From contig JAFWDI010000010.1 of the NCBI GenBank assembly GCA_017513125.1, forward strand, positions 62,001 through 126,000: a stretch of 64,000 bases of DNA, given 5' to 3'. The notes beneath the pieces were generated by a model. It was not told the origin of the DNA, did not search any database, and saw only the letters and a list, made by a program, of their open reading frames with translations. Source of the stretch: Lachnospiraceae bacterium. Lineage in GTDB: Bacteria > Bacillota > Clostridia > Lachnospirales > Lachnospiraceae. The translations under genes and the position numbers were made by a program. Positions 32,382 through 40,515 of the stretch are shown piece by piece; the first letter of the stretch is position 1, and each line of letters starts with the position of its first letter.

Positions 32382-33314
32382 ATGACGAGTTTACCGAAGA
32401 TCGCTCTGGGCGCATGGGCATGGGGCAATGACGGAACCTTTGGAAATAACCTTTCGGCGGAGAGCTTAAAGCCGATCTTTGATACGGCCATGGAGCACGG
32501 CCTGAACCTCTGGGATACCGCATATGCCTATGGCATGGGCACTTCCGAGAAAGTTCTGGCAGGCTTTCTGAAAGGGCTGCCGCGCGATTCCTATCTGGTA
32601 TCGGACAAGTTCACGCCGCAGTGTGAGAACGGGAAGCCGACCGCGATGGCGGACATGATCGAAATGCAGCTGGAACTGATGGATCTGGATCGCTTCGACA
32701 TTTACTGGATCCACAATGTCTGGGGCGCGCCGAAGTGGACCGAGGAGCTCGCAAAGTATTTTGAGGGGAAGGATCAGGTCCCGCTGCTGGGCGTGTCGAA
32801 CCACAACCTCGCTGAGATCCGTCAGGCGGATGAGATCCTGAAAGCACACGGCCTGAAGCTTTCCGCCGTGCAGAACCACTACAGCCTGATTAACCGCTCT
32901 TCCGAGGACTCCGGCATTCTGGATTACTGCCGTGAGAACGGCATTCGGTTCTTCGCATACATGGTGCTGGAACAGGGCGCATTGTCCGGAAAATACGACA
33001 CTGCACACCCGATGCCGGCGGGCTCGGACCGCGCGGCCGCATATAACCCGATGCTGGATAAGCTGGAAGTGCTGAACGCGGAACTGGCGAAGCTGGCGTC
33101 GAAGTATCAGGTCGGCCCGGCGCAGATCCCGGTCGCCTGGGCGATCGCGAAGGGGACCCTGCCGATCATCGGCGTCACGAAGACCGCGCATGTGGAGGAT
33201 GCGGTGAAGGCGGCGAACGTCACATTGACCGCGGAGGAGACCGCGGAGCTCGAGCGCGTCGCGGACAGCCTGCAGATCAATGCGATCCGTTATTGGGAAA
33301 AGGAGATGAAATAA
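32382..33314 (+). CDS. Aldo/keto reductase
   Basis: 310 residues. NADPH-dependent (alpha/beta)8 barrel. The catalytic tetrad is intact: Asp45, Tyr50 (WDTAYAYG), Lys76 (VSDKF) and His111 (IYWIHN). C-terminal cofactor region IPIGVTK-like (LPIIGVTKTAHVEDAV). It should reduce aldehydes or ketones; substrate unknown. It is the first gene after the TetR repressor and is followed after one base by a flavin-reductase-fold gene. RBS AAAAGGAG. Confidence 0.92.
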   Translation: MTSLPKIALGAWAWGNDGTFGNNLSAESLKPIFDTAMEHGLNLWDTAYAYGMGTSEKVLAGFLKGLPRDSYLVSDKFTPQCENGKPTAMADMIEMQLELMDLDRFDIYWIHNVWGAPKWTEELAKYFEGKDQVPLLGVSNHNLAEIRQADEILKAHGLKLSAVQNHYSLINRSSEDSGILDYCRENGIRFFAYMVLEQGALSGKYDTAHPMPAGSDRAAAYNPMLDKLEVLNAELAKLASKYQVGPAQIPVAWAIAKGTLPIIGVTKTAHVEDAVKAANVTLTAEETAELERVADSLQINAIRYWEKEMK

Positions 33315-33315
33315 G

Positions 33316-33858
33316 ATGAGTAAGAAAAATATCGGAGCGACCCTCGCACTGTATCCCTGCCCGGTCATCGTGGTCGGAGCGATGGTAAATGATAAACCGA
33401 CCTGGACGCTCGTGGCCCATGCGGGAACCGTGGCGCACAGCCATCTGATGGTGTCTCTGGTGCAGGCGCATTACATCAACCGGGGCATCCGCGAAAACAA
33501 AAAACTTTCCGTCAACGTAGTGGACGAGTCATGGCTGAAAGATGCCGACCGTATGGGAACCGTCAGCGGCCATAAAGCGGATAAGTCAGAAGCCTTTGCG
33601 TGGACGATGGGAGAAAACGGTGCTCCGCTGATCGATGAGGCAAAGGTCTCCATTGAGTGTGAAGTGGACGGCAATTATGAGTTGGAGAATTTTGATCATT
33701 TCATCTGCAGGATCCTGGCGACCTACGCGGATGAAGCTGTGCTGAACGAGCAGGGCAAGATCGATTATCATATCTTTAAGCCGGTGCTCTTTGAGTTCCC
33801 GACCTATGAATATTTCGTTGCGGGCGAGAAGGTCGGCAATTGCGGTAAGATGAACTGA
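33316..33858 (+). CDS. Flavin reductase-fold protein
   Basis: 180 residues. FMN-binding split barrel: ALYPCPVIVVGAMVNDKPTW, GTVAHSHLMVSLVQAHYINR (flavin phosphate region), ENKKLSVNVVDESWL, and FHICRI-like strands near the end. It is the third protein of this fold in the window but diverged from the other two. Tight coupling to the upstream aldo/keto reductase suggests a shared detoxification or redox task controlled by the TetR repressor. Confidence 0.85.
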   Translation: MSKKNIGATLALYPCPVIVVGAMVNDKPTWTLVAHAGTVAHSHLMVSLVQAHYINRGIRENKKLSVNVVDESWLKDADRMGTVSGHKADKSEAFAWTMGENGAPLIDEAKVSIECEVDGNYELENFDHFICRILATYADEAVLNEQGKIDYHIFKPVLFEFPTYEYFVAGEKVGNCGKMN

Positions 33859-33946
33859 ACATCGACCAATGATGCATCGGTCATGACGGCATCCGAGAGA
33901 GGATCTGTTTCGAAAACGCAGTACGGCTTCTGAAAGGGGCGGCACC

Positions 33947-35002
33947 ATGAAGTACACAAAATTGGGCAATTCGGATCTGAACGTCTCCCGCATCTGCATG
34001 GGGTGCATGGGGTTCGGCGACGCGGCGAGAGGTCAGCACAGCTGGACGCTCGACGAGGAACACAGCCAGGAGATCATCCGGCGCGGGCTGGAGCTGGGAG
34101 TCAATTTCTATGACACGGCCGTCGGCTACCAGAACGGCACCAGCGAGCAGTTCGTCGGCAGGGCTCTCCGCGACTTCGTTTCGCGGGACGACGTCGTCGT
34201 CGCGACGAAGTTCCTGCCGCGCTTGCAGGAGGAGATCGCAGACGGGATCACCGGGCAGCAGCACATTACGAACATGATCGACACGAGCCTGCGGAACCTC
34301 GGCATGGATCACGTGGATCTCTATATCTATCACATGTGGGACTGGAACACGCCGATCTATGACGTTATGGACGGCCTGAACCGTGCCGTGAAGGCGGGCA
34401 AGGTCCGGTACATCGGCATTTCGAACTGCTTCGCCTGGCAGATTGCCAAGGCGAACGCGCTGGCCGAGAGAGAAGGTTTCGCGAAGTTCGTTTCCGTTCA
34501 GGGGCATTACAATCTGATCTTCCGGGAGGAAGAGCGGGAGATGGTGCCGTACTGCGAGGAGGAAAACATCGCGCTCACGCCGTACAGCGCGCTGGCCAGC
34601 GGCCGACTGTCCCGGCTTCCCGGTGAGAGCGGCACGAAGCGCGCCGAGGAGGACGCCTACGCGAAGTTCAAATACGACGCTACGGCGGAGCAGGACGGGG
34701 TCATTATTGCCCGCGTCGCGGAGCTCGCCGAACAACGCGGCGTGACCATGACCGAGATCTCTCTGGCGTGGCTGCTGACGAAGGTGACGTCCCCTGTGAC
34801 GGGTGCGACGAAACTGCATCACATCGAGGGCGCGGCCCGCGCCGTGGATCTGGAGCTGAGCGCAGAGGAGACCGCGTATCTCGAAGAGCCGTACGTGCCT
34901 CACCCGCTGGCAGGCGTCATGGCGCAGAACCGGCGCGCCGCGGCCGGAGAGAAGCATGTGTGGATGAGGGCAAATGAGAAGACCGGGGAGGCGGAGAAAT
35001 GA
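33947..35002 (+). CDS. Aldo/keto reductase (second copy)
   Basis: 351 residues. Barrel-type oxidoreductase of the YajO/tas-like group: LGNSDLNVSRICMGCMGFG at the start, Asp56 and Tyr61 (FYDTAVGY), Lys88 (VATKFLPR) and the His of LYIYHMWDW. Motif GKVRYIGISNC and the C-terminal SPVTGATKLHHIEGA (cofactor) are present. It is only distantly similar to the first aldo/keto reductase of this cassette. Its stop overlaps the next start by 4 bases. Confidence 0.92.
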   Translation: MKYTKLGNSDLNVSRICMGCMGFGDAARGQHSWTLDEEHSQEIIRRGLELGVNFYDTAVGYQNGTSEQFVGRALRDFVSRDDVVVATKFLPRLQEEIADGITGQQHITNMIDTSLRNLGMDHVDLYIYHMWDWNTPIYDVMDGLNRAVKAGKVRYIGISNCFAWQIAKANALAEREGFAKFVSVQGHYNLIFREEEREMVPYCEEENIALTPYSALASGRLSRLPGESGTKRAEEDAYAKFKYDATAEQDGVIIARVAELAEQRGVTMTEISLAWLLTKVTSPVTGATKLHHIEGAARAVDLELSAEETAYLEEPYVPHPLAGVMAQNRRAAAGEKHVWMRANEKTGEAEK

Positions 35003-35532
35003 AGATCATGATCCTGATGGGCAGCCCGAACCGGAAGGGTTCGACGAACATCCTGGTGGAGTCGTTCGTCCGGGGCGCGGAGGAGAGCGGACACACCTGC
35101 GAGGTGATCGACGTGTGCCATGCCGAGATCCGTCCCTGCACGGGGTGTGTGGCCTGCGGCTACGAGGGACCGTGCGTGCAGAAGGACGATGTCGAGGAGA
35201 TCCGCGGAAAGCTTCTGGCTTCGGACATGGTCGTCTTCGCCACGCCGCTCTATTATTACGGCATGAGCGCGCAGCTGAAGACCATGGTCGACCGCTTCTG
35301 CGCGTTTAACAGCAGCCTGAACAGCAGACATCTGAAGTCGGCGCTGATCACGGCGGCGTGGAATGCGGACGACTGGACGTTTGAGGCACTGGAGGCGCAC
35401 TATAAAACGCTGGTCCGTTACATCAATTTCGAGGACCGGGGCATGGTGCTGGGCTATGGCTGCGGGACGCCGCAGATGACGGCGCGCAGCAGGTATCCGG
35501 AGCAGGCGTACCGGCTTGGGAAGAGTTTGTAA
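34999..35532 (+). CDS. Flavodoxin-fold NAD(P)H-dependent oxidoreductase
   Basis: 177 residues. FMN phosphate loop MGSPNRKGSTNILVE, then a Cys-rich stretch IRPCTGCVACGYEGPC (near 46), typical of iron-sulfur flavoprotein-like reductases, and ATPLYYYGMSAQLKTMVDRF for the isoalloxazine contact. Reductase of quinones or flavins is likely; substrate not known. It ends the TetR-controlled run and overlaps the upstream aldo/keto reductase gene (ATGA). Confidence 0.9.
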   Translation: MKIMILMGSPNRKGSTNILVESFVRGAEESGHTCEVIDVCHAEIRPCTGCVACGYEGPCVQKDDVEEIRGKLLASDMVVFATPLYYYGMSAQLKTMVDRFCAFNSSLNSRHLKSALITAAWNADDWTFEALEAHYKTLVRYINFEDRGMVLGYGCGTPQMTARSRYPEQAYRLGKSL

Positions 35533-35538
35533 GAAAAA

Positions 35539-35579
35539 CGGCCGTCCGGCATAGACCGGGCGGCCGCTCTTTTGGTTTT
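35539..35579. terminator. Bidirectional terminator between convergent genes
   Basis: CGGCCGTCCGG (35539-35549) pairs with CCGGGCGGCCG (35556-35566), with CTCTTTTGGTTTT on the right for the plus strand and TTTTTCTT on the other side for the minus-strand SDR gene. Confidence 0.85.
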
Positions 35580-35623
35580 GTGCCGTGTGATTCGAATGGG
35601 ATGATCCCGTACTCCTCTTCCGG

Positions 35624-36385
35624 TCAGTTCGAGATCGTCACGCCGCCGTCGATGACCAGCTGCTGGCCGGTCACGAACTCGGACTCGTCGGATCCCAGAT
35701 AGACCGCGCCGTACGCGATGTCATCGGGCTCGCCCAGGCGGCCGACCATGACGACGTGGTCGATCATATCCTGCTGGACTTCCTTCGAGTTCTTCACGTT
35801 ATCGGGGGTCATGTTCGTATTGATCGGGCCGGGCAGGATGCAGTTCACGCGGATGCCCTGGCGCGAGAACTCCTTCGCGACGTTCTTCGACAGGGTCGCG
35901 ATCGCGGCCTTCATGGCGCCGTAGTAGTACGCGTTCAGCTCGGGCCAGATCGCGGAGATCGAAGCGACGTTGATGATATTTCCCTTACCCTGCTCGAGCA
36001 TCACGGGAATGAACGCCTGCATCATCCAGATGTACGCGCGGCAGTTCGTCTCGGTGATCAGGTCGAAGTCCTCGTCCGTGTGCTCCAGGAAGGGCTTGTG
36101 GACGAGCACGCCGGCGGCATTGAACAGGATGTCGACGCGGCCGAATCTCTCGAGCGCCTTCGCCTTAATGTTCTCGATATCCGCCTTCACGCGCAGATCG
36201 GCAGGGACGAAGATGGCCTCTCCGCCGGCGGCCTCGAGCTCCTGCACGAGTGCGGCGCCCTTCTCTTTATTACGGCCGATGCAGACGACCTTCGCGCCCT
36301 CCTTCACGTACATGCGGGCTACAGCCTCGCCGATGCCGGAGGTGGCTCCGGTGACGACGGCGATCTTATCCTTCAGTCTGTCCAT
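35624..36385 (-). CDS. Short-chain dehydrogenase/reductase
   Basis: 253 residues. Classical SDR: TGATSGIGE (12-20) for NAD(P) binding, NAAG (89-92), catalytic Ser in NVASIS (142 or 144), Tyr155 and Lys159 in YYYGAMK, and LPGPINTNM after it. Arg38 after the second strand (CIGRNK) favours NADP. It oxidises or reduces a hydroxyl/keto group of unknown substrate. RBS AGGAGG precedes the ATG on the minus strand. It diverges from the ferredoxin-nitroreductase gene. Confidence 0.94.
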   Translation of the reverse strand: MDRLKDKIAVVTGATSGIGEAVARMYVKEGAKVVCIGRNKEKGAALVQELEAAGGEAIFVPADLRVKADIENIKAKALERFGRVDILFNAAGVLVHKPFLEHTDEDFDLITETNCRAYIWMMQAFIPVMLEQGKGNIINVASISAIWPELNAYYYGAMKAAIATLSKNVAKEFSRQGIRVNCILPGPINTNMTPDNVKNSKEVQQDMIDHVVMVGRLGEPDDIAYGAVYLGSDESEFVTGQQLVIDGGVTISN

Positions 36386-36470
36386 GTGAATCCTCCTGTG
36401 TGATTTAGTTCTGATCAGACGGCGGACCGTGCCGCGGCCGCACCGCCCGGATAGACATTTTTACGAATTA

Positions 36471-36479
36471 AGTATAACA
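36471..36479 (-). promoter_or_regulatory. Extended -10 promoter of the SDR gene
   Basis: On the minus strand TGT-TATACT. No -35 is recognisable at the right distance. The same TGN-TATACT element precedes two of the MFS genes. Confidence 0.5.
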
Positions 36480-36520
36480 CGGATACGGCGCGTGTGGGGA
36501 CCGCGTTTCACCGAAAGATT

Positions 36521-36549
36521 TTGCGGTATGTAATGCGATCTTATATAAT
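36521..36549 (+). promoter_or_regulatory. Promoter of the ferredoxin-nitroreductase gene
   Basis: TTGCGG (36521-36526), 17 bases, TATAAT (36544-36549). Confidence 0.65.
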
Positions 36550-36590
36550 CGTCTCATCGGAACTTTCTGTATTACGGGAAAGGAGTGCTC

Positions 36591-37385
36591 ATGAAAAAAC
36601 ACACGATCACCGTCGACGAACTCGCCTGTGTGGGCTGCGGCGCCTGCGCGGCGGACTGCCCGGCGAATAACATGAAACTGAACCTCACGAAGGCCGCACC
36701 GGCCACGCAGGATTGTATGATGTGCGGGCACTGCGTCGCGGTCTGCCCGGTCGGGGCGATCTCGATCAGCGGGTTCGCGGAGGAACCGGTGCCGGTCCCG
36801 GCGGGCGAATACGGTCCGGCGAAGACGTCACTGGACCCGGATGCGCTGGAGACCGCGCTGCGGTTTCGGCGGAGCGTGCGGCGGTTCTCGCATAAGGACG
36901 TGCCGAAGGAGATGATCGGCCGGATCATCGAGGCGGGACGGCTGACGCCCACGGCGGTCAATGCACAGGGGACCTCTTACTTCGTCATCCGCAAACACCG
37001 TGCGGAGCTCGAGGCGGAGGCTGTGAAGCTGGTGGGAAAGTTCCTGCCGGCGGCGAAGGCCGCGGTGCCGAAGCTGCGCGGATTTCAGGTCGGCCAGAAC
37101 TTTTTCTTCCGGCGCGCGCCGCTCGTGATCGTCGTGGCGTCGAAGGATAAGGTGAGCGCGTCCCTGCAGGCGCAGAGCATGATGACCATGGCGGAGGCGC
37201 TGGGGCTGGCGGGCTTTTTCAGCGGGTTCTTTACCATGGCGGTAAATGTCTCGTCGAAGATTCGCAGCCGTATGGGCATGAAGAAAAAGGACGGGAAGGC
37301 GGTCACCACGCTGGTGCTGGGCTGGTCTTCCGTGACGTACCGGCGTTCGGCGCAGCGCGAGGAGGCGCGTGTGAAGTGGCTGTGA
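36591..37385 (+). CDS. Nitroreductase with N-terminal 2x[4Fe-4S] ferredoxin domain
   Basis: 264 residues. The N-terminal 60 residues hold two full ferredoxin motifs: Cys13, 16, 19, 23 and Cys42, 45, 48, 52. A nitroreductase domain follows (FRRSVRRFSHKDVPKEMI, RLTPTAVNAQGTSYFVI, MTMAEALGLAGFFSGFF). The fusion lets electrons pass from the clusters to FMN. Such proteins are common in anaerobes; the acceptor is unknown. ATG at 36591 follows GGAAAGGAG. The next gene begins inside its last codons. Confidence 0.93.
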   Translation: MKKHTITVDELACVGCGACAADCPANNMKLNLTKAAPATQDCMMCGHCVAVCPVGAISISGFAEEPVPVPAGEYGPAKTSLDPDALETALRFRRSVRRFSHKDVPKEMIGRIIEAGRLTPTAVNAQGTSYFVIRKHRAELEAEAVKLVGKFLPAAKAAVPKLRGFQVGQNFFFRRAPLVIVVASKDKVSASLQAQSMMTMAEALGLAGFFSGFFTMAVNVSSKIRSRMGMKKKDGKAVTTLVLGWSSVTYRRSAQREEARVKWL

Positions 37386-38464
37386 GGCGTTTTCGCGTTA
37401 TTCGGGTATGGACCGTGTTTCTCTGCTGCGTTCTGGCGGCAGGGCTTTTTGCGGGCTGTGCCGGGACTGCCGCGGACATGACCGAAACGGGGGCCGGGGA
37501 GCTTTCTGTATTGCCCGACGGGGAGTCGGAGGCGCCCCCTGCCATGGCTGAGGCCGACGAGACCGCTCCCGTGATCTGGCCGCTGCCGTCTGCGCAGACC
37601 GGGCGGCCGGAGGAGAACACGGACCGGCTGCTCCCGAATTACACCTACGAACTCGCGGAGGTCAGTGAGGTGGACGGGCGTCAGGGTATTGCCTGGGCGG
37701 ACGGGAAATACTACGTGAGTGGGAGCACGACATTAAGCCGATATGACGCGGACTGGATCCCGGAGGCGTTCACCGACGAGCCCTTCACGGAGTTTGGGGC
37801 GGAGGTGAACCATATTGGGGACATTGACGTTTACGAAGGCGAGATCTACGCCGGCGTCGAATGGTTCATGGACGGCGCAGCGTCAAATATCCAGATCGCT
37901 GTCTACGACGCGGAGACGCTGGAAATGACGCGCACCTGGCCGTTCGAGCCTGAGAGCGGCCAGACCGAGGTTTCGGGCATCGCGGTGGATCCGGACAGCG
38001 GGTCCGTCTGGATGTGCTCGTGGGCGGACGGCGAGAGCGGGAGATATCTATACCGGTACGATCTCGCGACCGGCGCATATCTTGGAAAGCTCCACCTGCA
38101 GGCGCCGCCGCAGTGGATCCAGGGGATCGTGTATCATGACGGTTGGATCTACATGACCGCGGACGACGGGACCGCGGACCTGGGCGAGCCGGACCATGTG
38201 TATCGGTGCGATGTGAGCGCGTTCGCCGGAGCGGAAAACGCGGGAGCGGAACCGACCGCGGCGCCTGTGTTCCTCGAACGCACACTGGACGACGTGACGC
38301 TGCAGGGCGAGATTGAGGGGATCTCGTTCGACACGGACGCGGGGCGGCTGCTCGTGAGCTATAACCGCGGCGCGCGGATCGTGCTGGGGATGCCGTCGGG
38401 GTTTTACGAGGGATATGCGGAGGAGATTCATGAGGTGTTCGCGTACGAAATGACGGTGAATTGA
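37376..38464 (+). CDS. Putative lipoprotein with beta-propeller-like repeats
   Basis: 362 residues from a GTG at 37376 preceded by GGAGG, overlapping the upstream gene by 10 bases. Basic N-terminus, hydrophobic segment and lipobox LFAGC (Cys about 28) predict a lipoprotein anchored outside the membrane. After a Pro/Glu-rich stretch, repeated units such as RQGIAWADGKYYVSG, IGDIDVYEGEIYAGV, VSGIAVDPDSGSVWM and QGIVYHDGWIYM suggest a beta-propeller sensing or binding domain. No enzyme motif was recognised, and its link to the nitroreductase is unclear. Confidence 0.8.
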   Translation: MAVRRFRVIRVWTVFLCCVLAAGLFAGCAGTAADMTETGAGELSVLPDGESEAPPAMAEADETAPVIWPLPSAQTGRPEENTDRLLPNYTYELAEVSEVDGRQGIAWADGKYYVSGSTTLSRYDADWIPEAFTDEPFTEFGAEVNHIGDIDVYEGEIYAGVEWFMDGAASNIQIAVYDAETLEMTRTWPFEPESGQTEVSGIAVDPDSGSVWMCSWADGESGRYLYRYDLATGAYLGKLHLQAPPQWIQGIVYHDGWIYMTADDGTADLGEPDHVYRCDVSAFAGAENAGAEPTAAPVFLERTLDDVTLQGEIEGISFDTDAGRLLVSYNRGARIVLGMPSGFYEGYAEEIHEVFAYEMTVN

Positions 38465-38478
38465 TACGCGAAGAAGAA

Positions 38479-38505
38479 AATAACACTTGTTATTTATCCG
38501 GATAA
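38479..38505. promoter_or_regulatory. Two adjoining palindromes before the second acetyltransferase gene
   Basis: AATAACA-CT-TGTTATT (38479-38494) and TTATCCGGATAA (38494-38505) are perfect and share one base. The first has too small a loop for an RNA hairpin terminator and looks like a protein-binding site. Confidence 0.45.
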
Positions 38506-38545
38506 GACGTTTTGGACTGCTTTTCGGGGGAAGGAGACATCACAG

Positions 38546-39133
38546 ATGGACCTGAAGGAATTTCTGGATATATTAAACAGCGGTGCCGAGATCGAGGGCG
38601 GTTCGGAGACGCACCTGTTTATGCACGGAGTATCGCAGGAGGCACTGCGCGTGACCGCCGAGATCAACGGCTCCTATCATGAGCCGGCGGAGCTGCGCAC
38701 ATTGATGGAGAAGCTGACCGGAGAGGAGATCGACGAGAGCTTCGGGCTGTTTCCGCCGTTTTACACGGACTGCGGAAAGAACATTCATTTCGGCAAGCGC
38801 GTGTTCGTGAACTCCGGCTGCCGGTTCCAGGACCAGGGCGGGATCTGGATCGGCGACGACGCGCTGATCGGGCACAATGCCGTGCTCGCCACGCTGAACC
38901 ATAACGCGGATCCGGAGAAGCGCGCGAACCTGATCCCGGCGCCCATCCATATCGGGAACAAGGTGTGGCTCGGGGCCAATGTCACGGTCCTTCCCGGCGT
39001 GACCATCGGCGACGGTGCGATCATCGCCGCGGGGGCGGTCGTCACGAAGGACGTACCTGCGGGCGCGGTGGCTGCGGGTGTGCCGGCGCGTATTATCAAG
39101 CAGTCCGGCGAAGCGCACGGCGAAAGCCGGTGA
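38546..39133 (+). CDS. Sugar O-acetyltransferase, hexapeptide-repeat family
   Basis: 195 residues. Beta-helix acyltransferase: [22 protein letters not shown] (with the catalytic His), [19 protein letters not shown], and [31 protein letters not shown] read in parts. Unlike the acetyltransferase at 30.9 kb it has no Mac domain and a different N-terminal helix. The acceptor sugar is unknown. Ribosome binding site GGAAGGAGA. It is followed by a near-perfect bidirectional terminator. Confidence 0.92.
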   Translation: MDLKEFLDILNSGAEIEGGSETHLFMHGVSQEALRVTAEINGSYHEPAELRTLMEKLTGEEIDESFGLFPPFYTDCGKNIHFGKRVFVNSGCRFQDQGGIWIGDDALIGHNAVLATLNHNADPEKRANLIPAPIHIGNKVWLGANVTVLPGVTIGDGAIIAAGAVVTKDVPAGAVAAGVPARIIKQSGEAHGESR

Positions 39134-39167
39134 AGCGCTCCCTGAAGGACCAAGGTCTCACACATTA

Positions 39168-39219
39168 AGAAAAGCGAGGGGAATGTTTGTGCGGATACAA
39201 ACATTCCCCTCGCTTTTCT
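39168..39219. terminator. Bidirectional terminator between acetyltransferase and MFS genes
   Basis: Perfect 23-base arms (39168-39190 and 39197-39219) around a 6-base loop, with A run on the left and T run on the right, serving both convergent transcripts. Confidence 0.92.
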
Positions 39220-39237
39220 ATGTGTTCGATCTGTTCT

Positions 39238-40449
39238 TCACAGCCGCACACCTTTTTTCTTCTGAATGCCAGCGTAAATGACATAGAACACGAGGCCGAA
39301 GACCATTACGACCGAACTCATCGCGAAAAGCGGCGTGTAGGTCAGCTGGGTCCCCACGCTGGTCAGCTCGGCGATCTTTCCGCCGGCCATCGGAGCTCCG
39401 CCCTGGAACACGTCCATGAAAAGATAGAAGGTGCTCGAGGCGACGCCGCGCTGTTCGTCCGGCACCGCGCGTACACAGGCGGTCTGGAACGCTCCGAAGG
39501 AAGTGCCTTCGCCGATGGCCATCAGCACAGCGGTCAGGGCAATGCCCGCGAAACTGGTGGTATACGCGACGACCAGCATGGCGAAGAACGCGCAGATGAA
39601 GCACGGGACGGCGATGATGGTCAGCCCCTTCCGGTCGTACAGTTTTCCCGCGAACGGGCGCAGAACGACCAGGACCACGGCCATGATCGTAAAGTACAGG
39701 CCGACGTGGGGGATGCCGCGTCCCTCCGCATGCAGTGCGATAAAAGAGATCAGAATGCCGTTCGTGATGCCGAACAGTCCTGAGAGGAACGACAGAGGGA
39801 TCAGCTTCACCGAGATGAGGTCGGAGAAGCGGATCTTTCTTTTGGCCTTCTGGTCCGTGGGCATCTTCGGCGGGCGGGTGAGTCCGACCAGGACTGCCCC
39901 GACGAAGAAGATGATGCCGCCGATCAGAAATGAGATCTTATAGCCGAGCATGTCGGCGAGACCCAGACCGATGGAGGGACCAATCGCGGTCCCGAGGATG
40001 GATCCCAGCGAGAGCCAGCCGATGCCTTCGCCCATGCGCTCCTTCGGGATGAAGAAGCTGCCGTAGACGACCGTGACCGTACCGGCGAACGAGAAACCGA
40101 CCGCGTGGACGATCCGGCAGAAGACCAGTCCGGCGATCGAAGGGAAGAAGCCGTAGCCCGCGCCGAAGACCGCTTCCAGCGGAAGCGCGATAAGCAGTAC
40201 GATCTTCGGGGAGATGCGGTCGGAGAGCAGACCCGTGAACGGGCGCGCGACCAGCGCGGTGAACGAGAACAGGCCGGCAATGATCCCGGCCACCGTGATC
40301 GAGATCCCCATGCTGGTGATGTAGCCGGGCAGGACCGGCTGGAAGAAATAGAAGCCGACAGAGAGGCAGACATTGACCAGCATCATCAGGATAAAATCCC
40401 GGTTTACCAGAGACTGCTTCTGCGGCTCCCGGACCGCGGTTTCGCTCAT
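39238..40449 (-). CDS. MFS transporter (first of three tandem paralogues)
   Basis: 403 residues, twelve membrane segments. Starts NRDFILMMLVNVCLSVGFYFFQPVLPGYI; the loop 2-3 motif RPFTGLLSDRISPKIV is the MFS signature. Shared with its two neighbours are KERMGEGIGWL, GTAIGP, a cytosolic middle loop with TRPPK, and PDEQRGVASST followed by DVFQG. It is probably a drug or metabolite exporter; substrate unknown. It lies 66 bases after the stop of the second copy, so both may share a transcript. RBS AAGGAGCGAG. Confidence 0.93.
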   Translation of the reverse strand: MSETAVREPQKQSLVNRDFILMMLVNVCLSVGFYFFQPVLPGYITSMGISITVAGIIAGLFSFTALVARPFTGLLSDRISPKIVLLIALPLEAVFGAGYGFFPSIAGLVFCRIVHAVGFSFAGTVTVVYGSFFIPKERMGEGIGWLSLGSILGTAIGPSIGLGLADMLGYKISFLIGGIIFFVGAVLVGLTRPPKMPTDQKAKRKIRFSDLISVKLIPLSFLSGLFGITNGILISFIALHAEGRGIPHVGLYFTIMAVVLVVLRPFAGKLYDRKGLTIIAVPCFICAFFAMLVVAYTTSFAGIALTAVLMAIGEGTSFGAFQTACVRAVPDEQRGVASSTFYLFMDVFQGGAPMAGGKIAELTSVGTQLTYTPLFAMSSVVMVFGLVFYVIYAGIQKKKGVRL

Positions 40450-40515
40450 GGCTCGCTCCTTAAAACGATGGACTGTGACAACCGGCCGCGGCCGAAAACA
40501 GCCGCGTGCCCGCGG

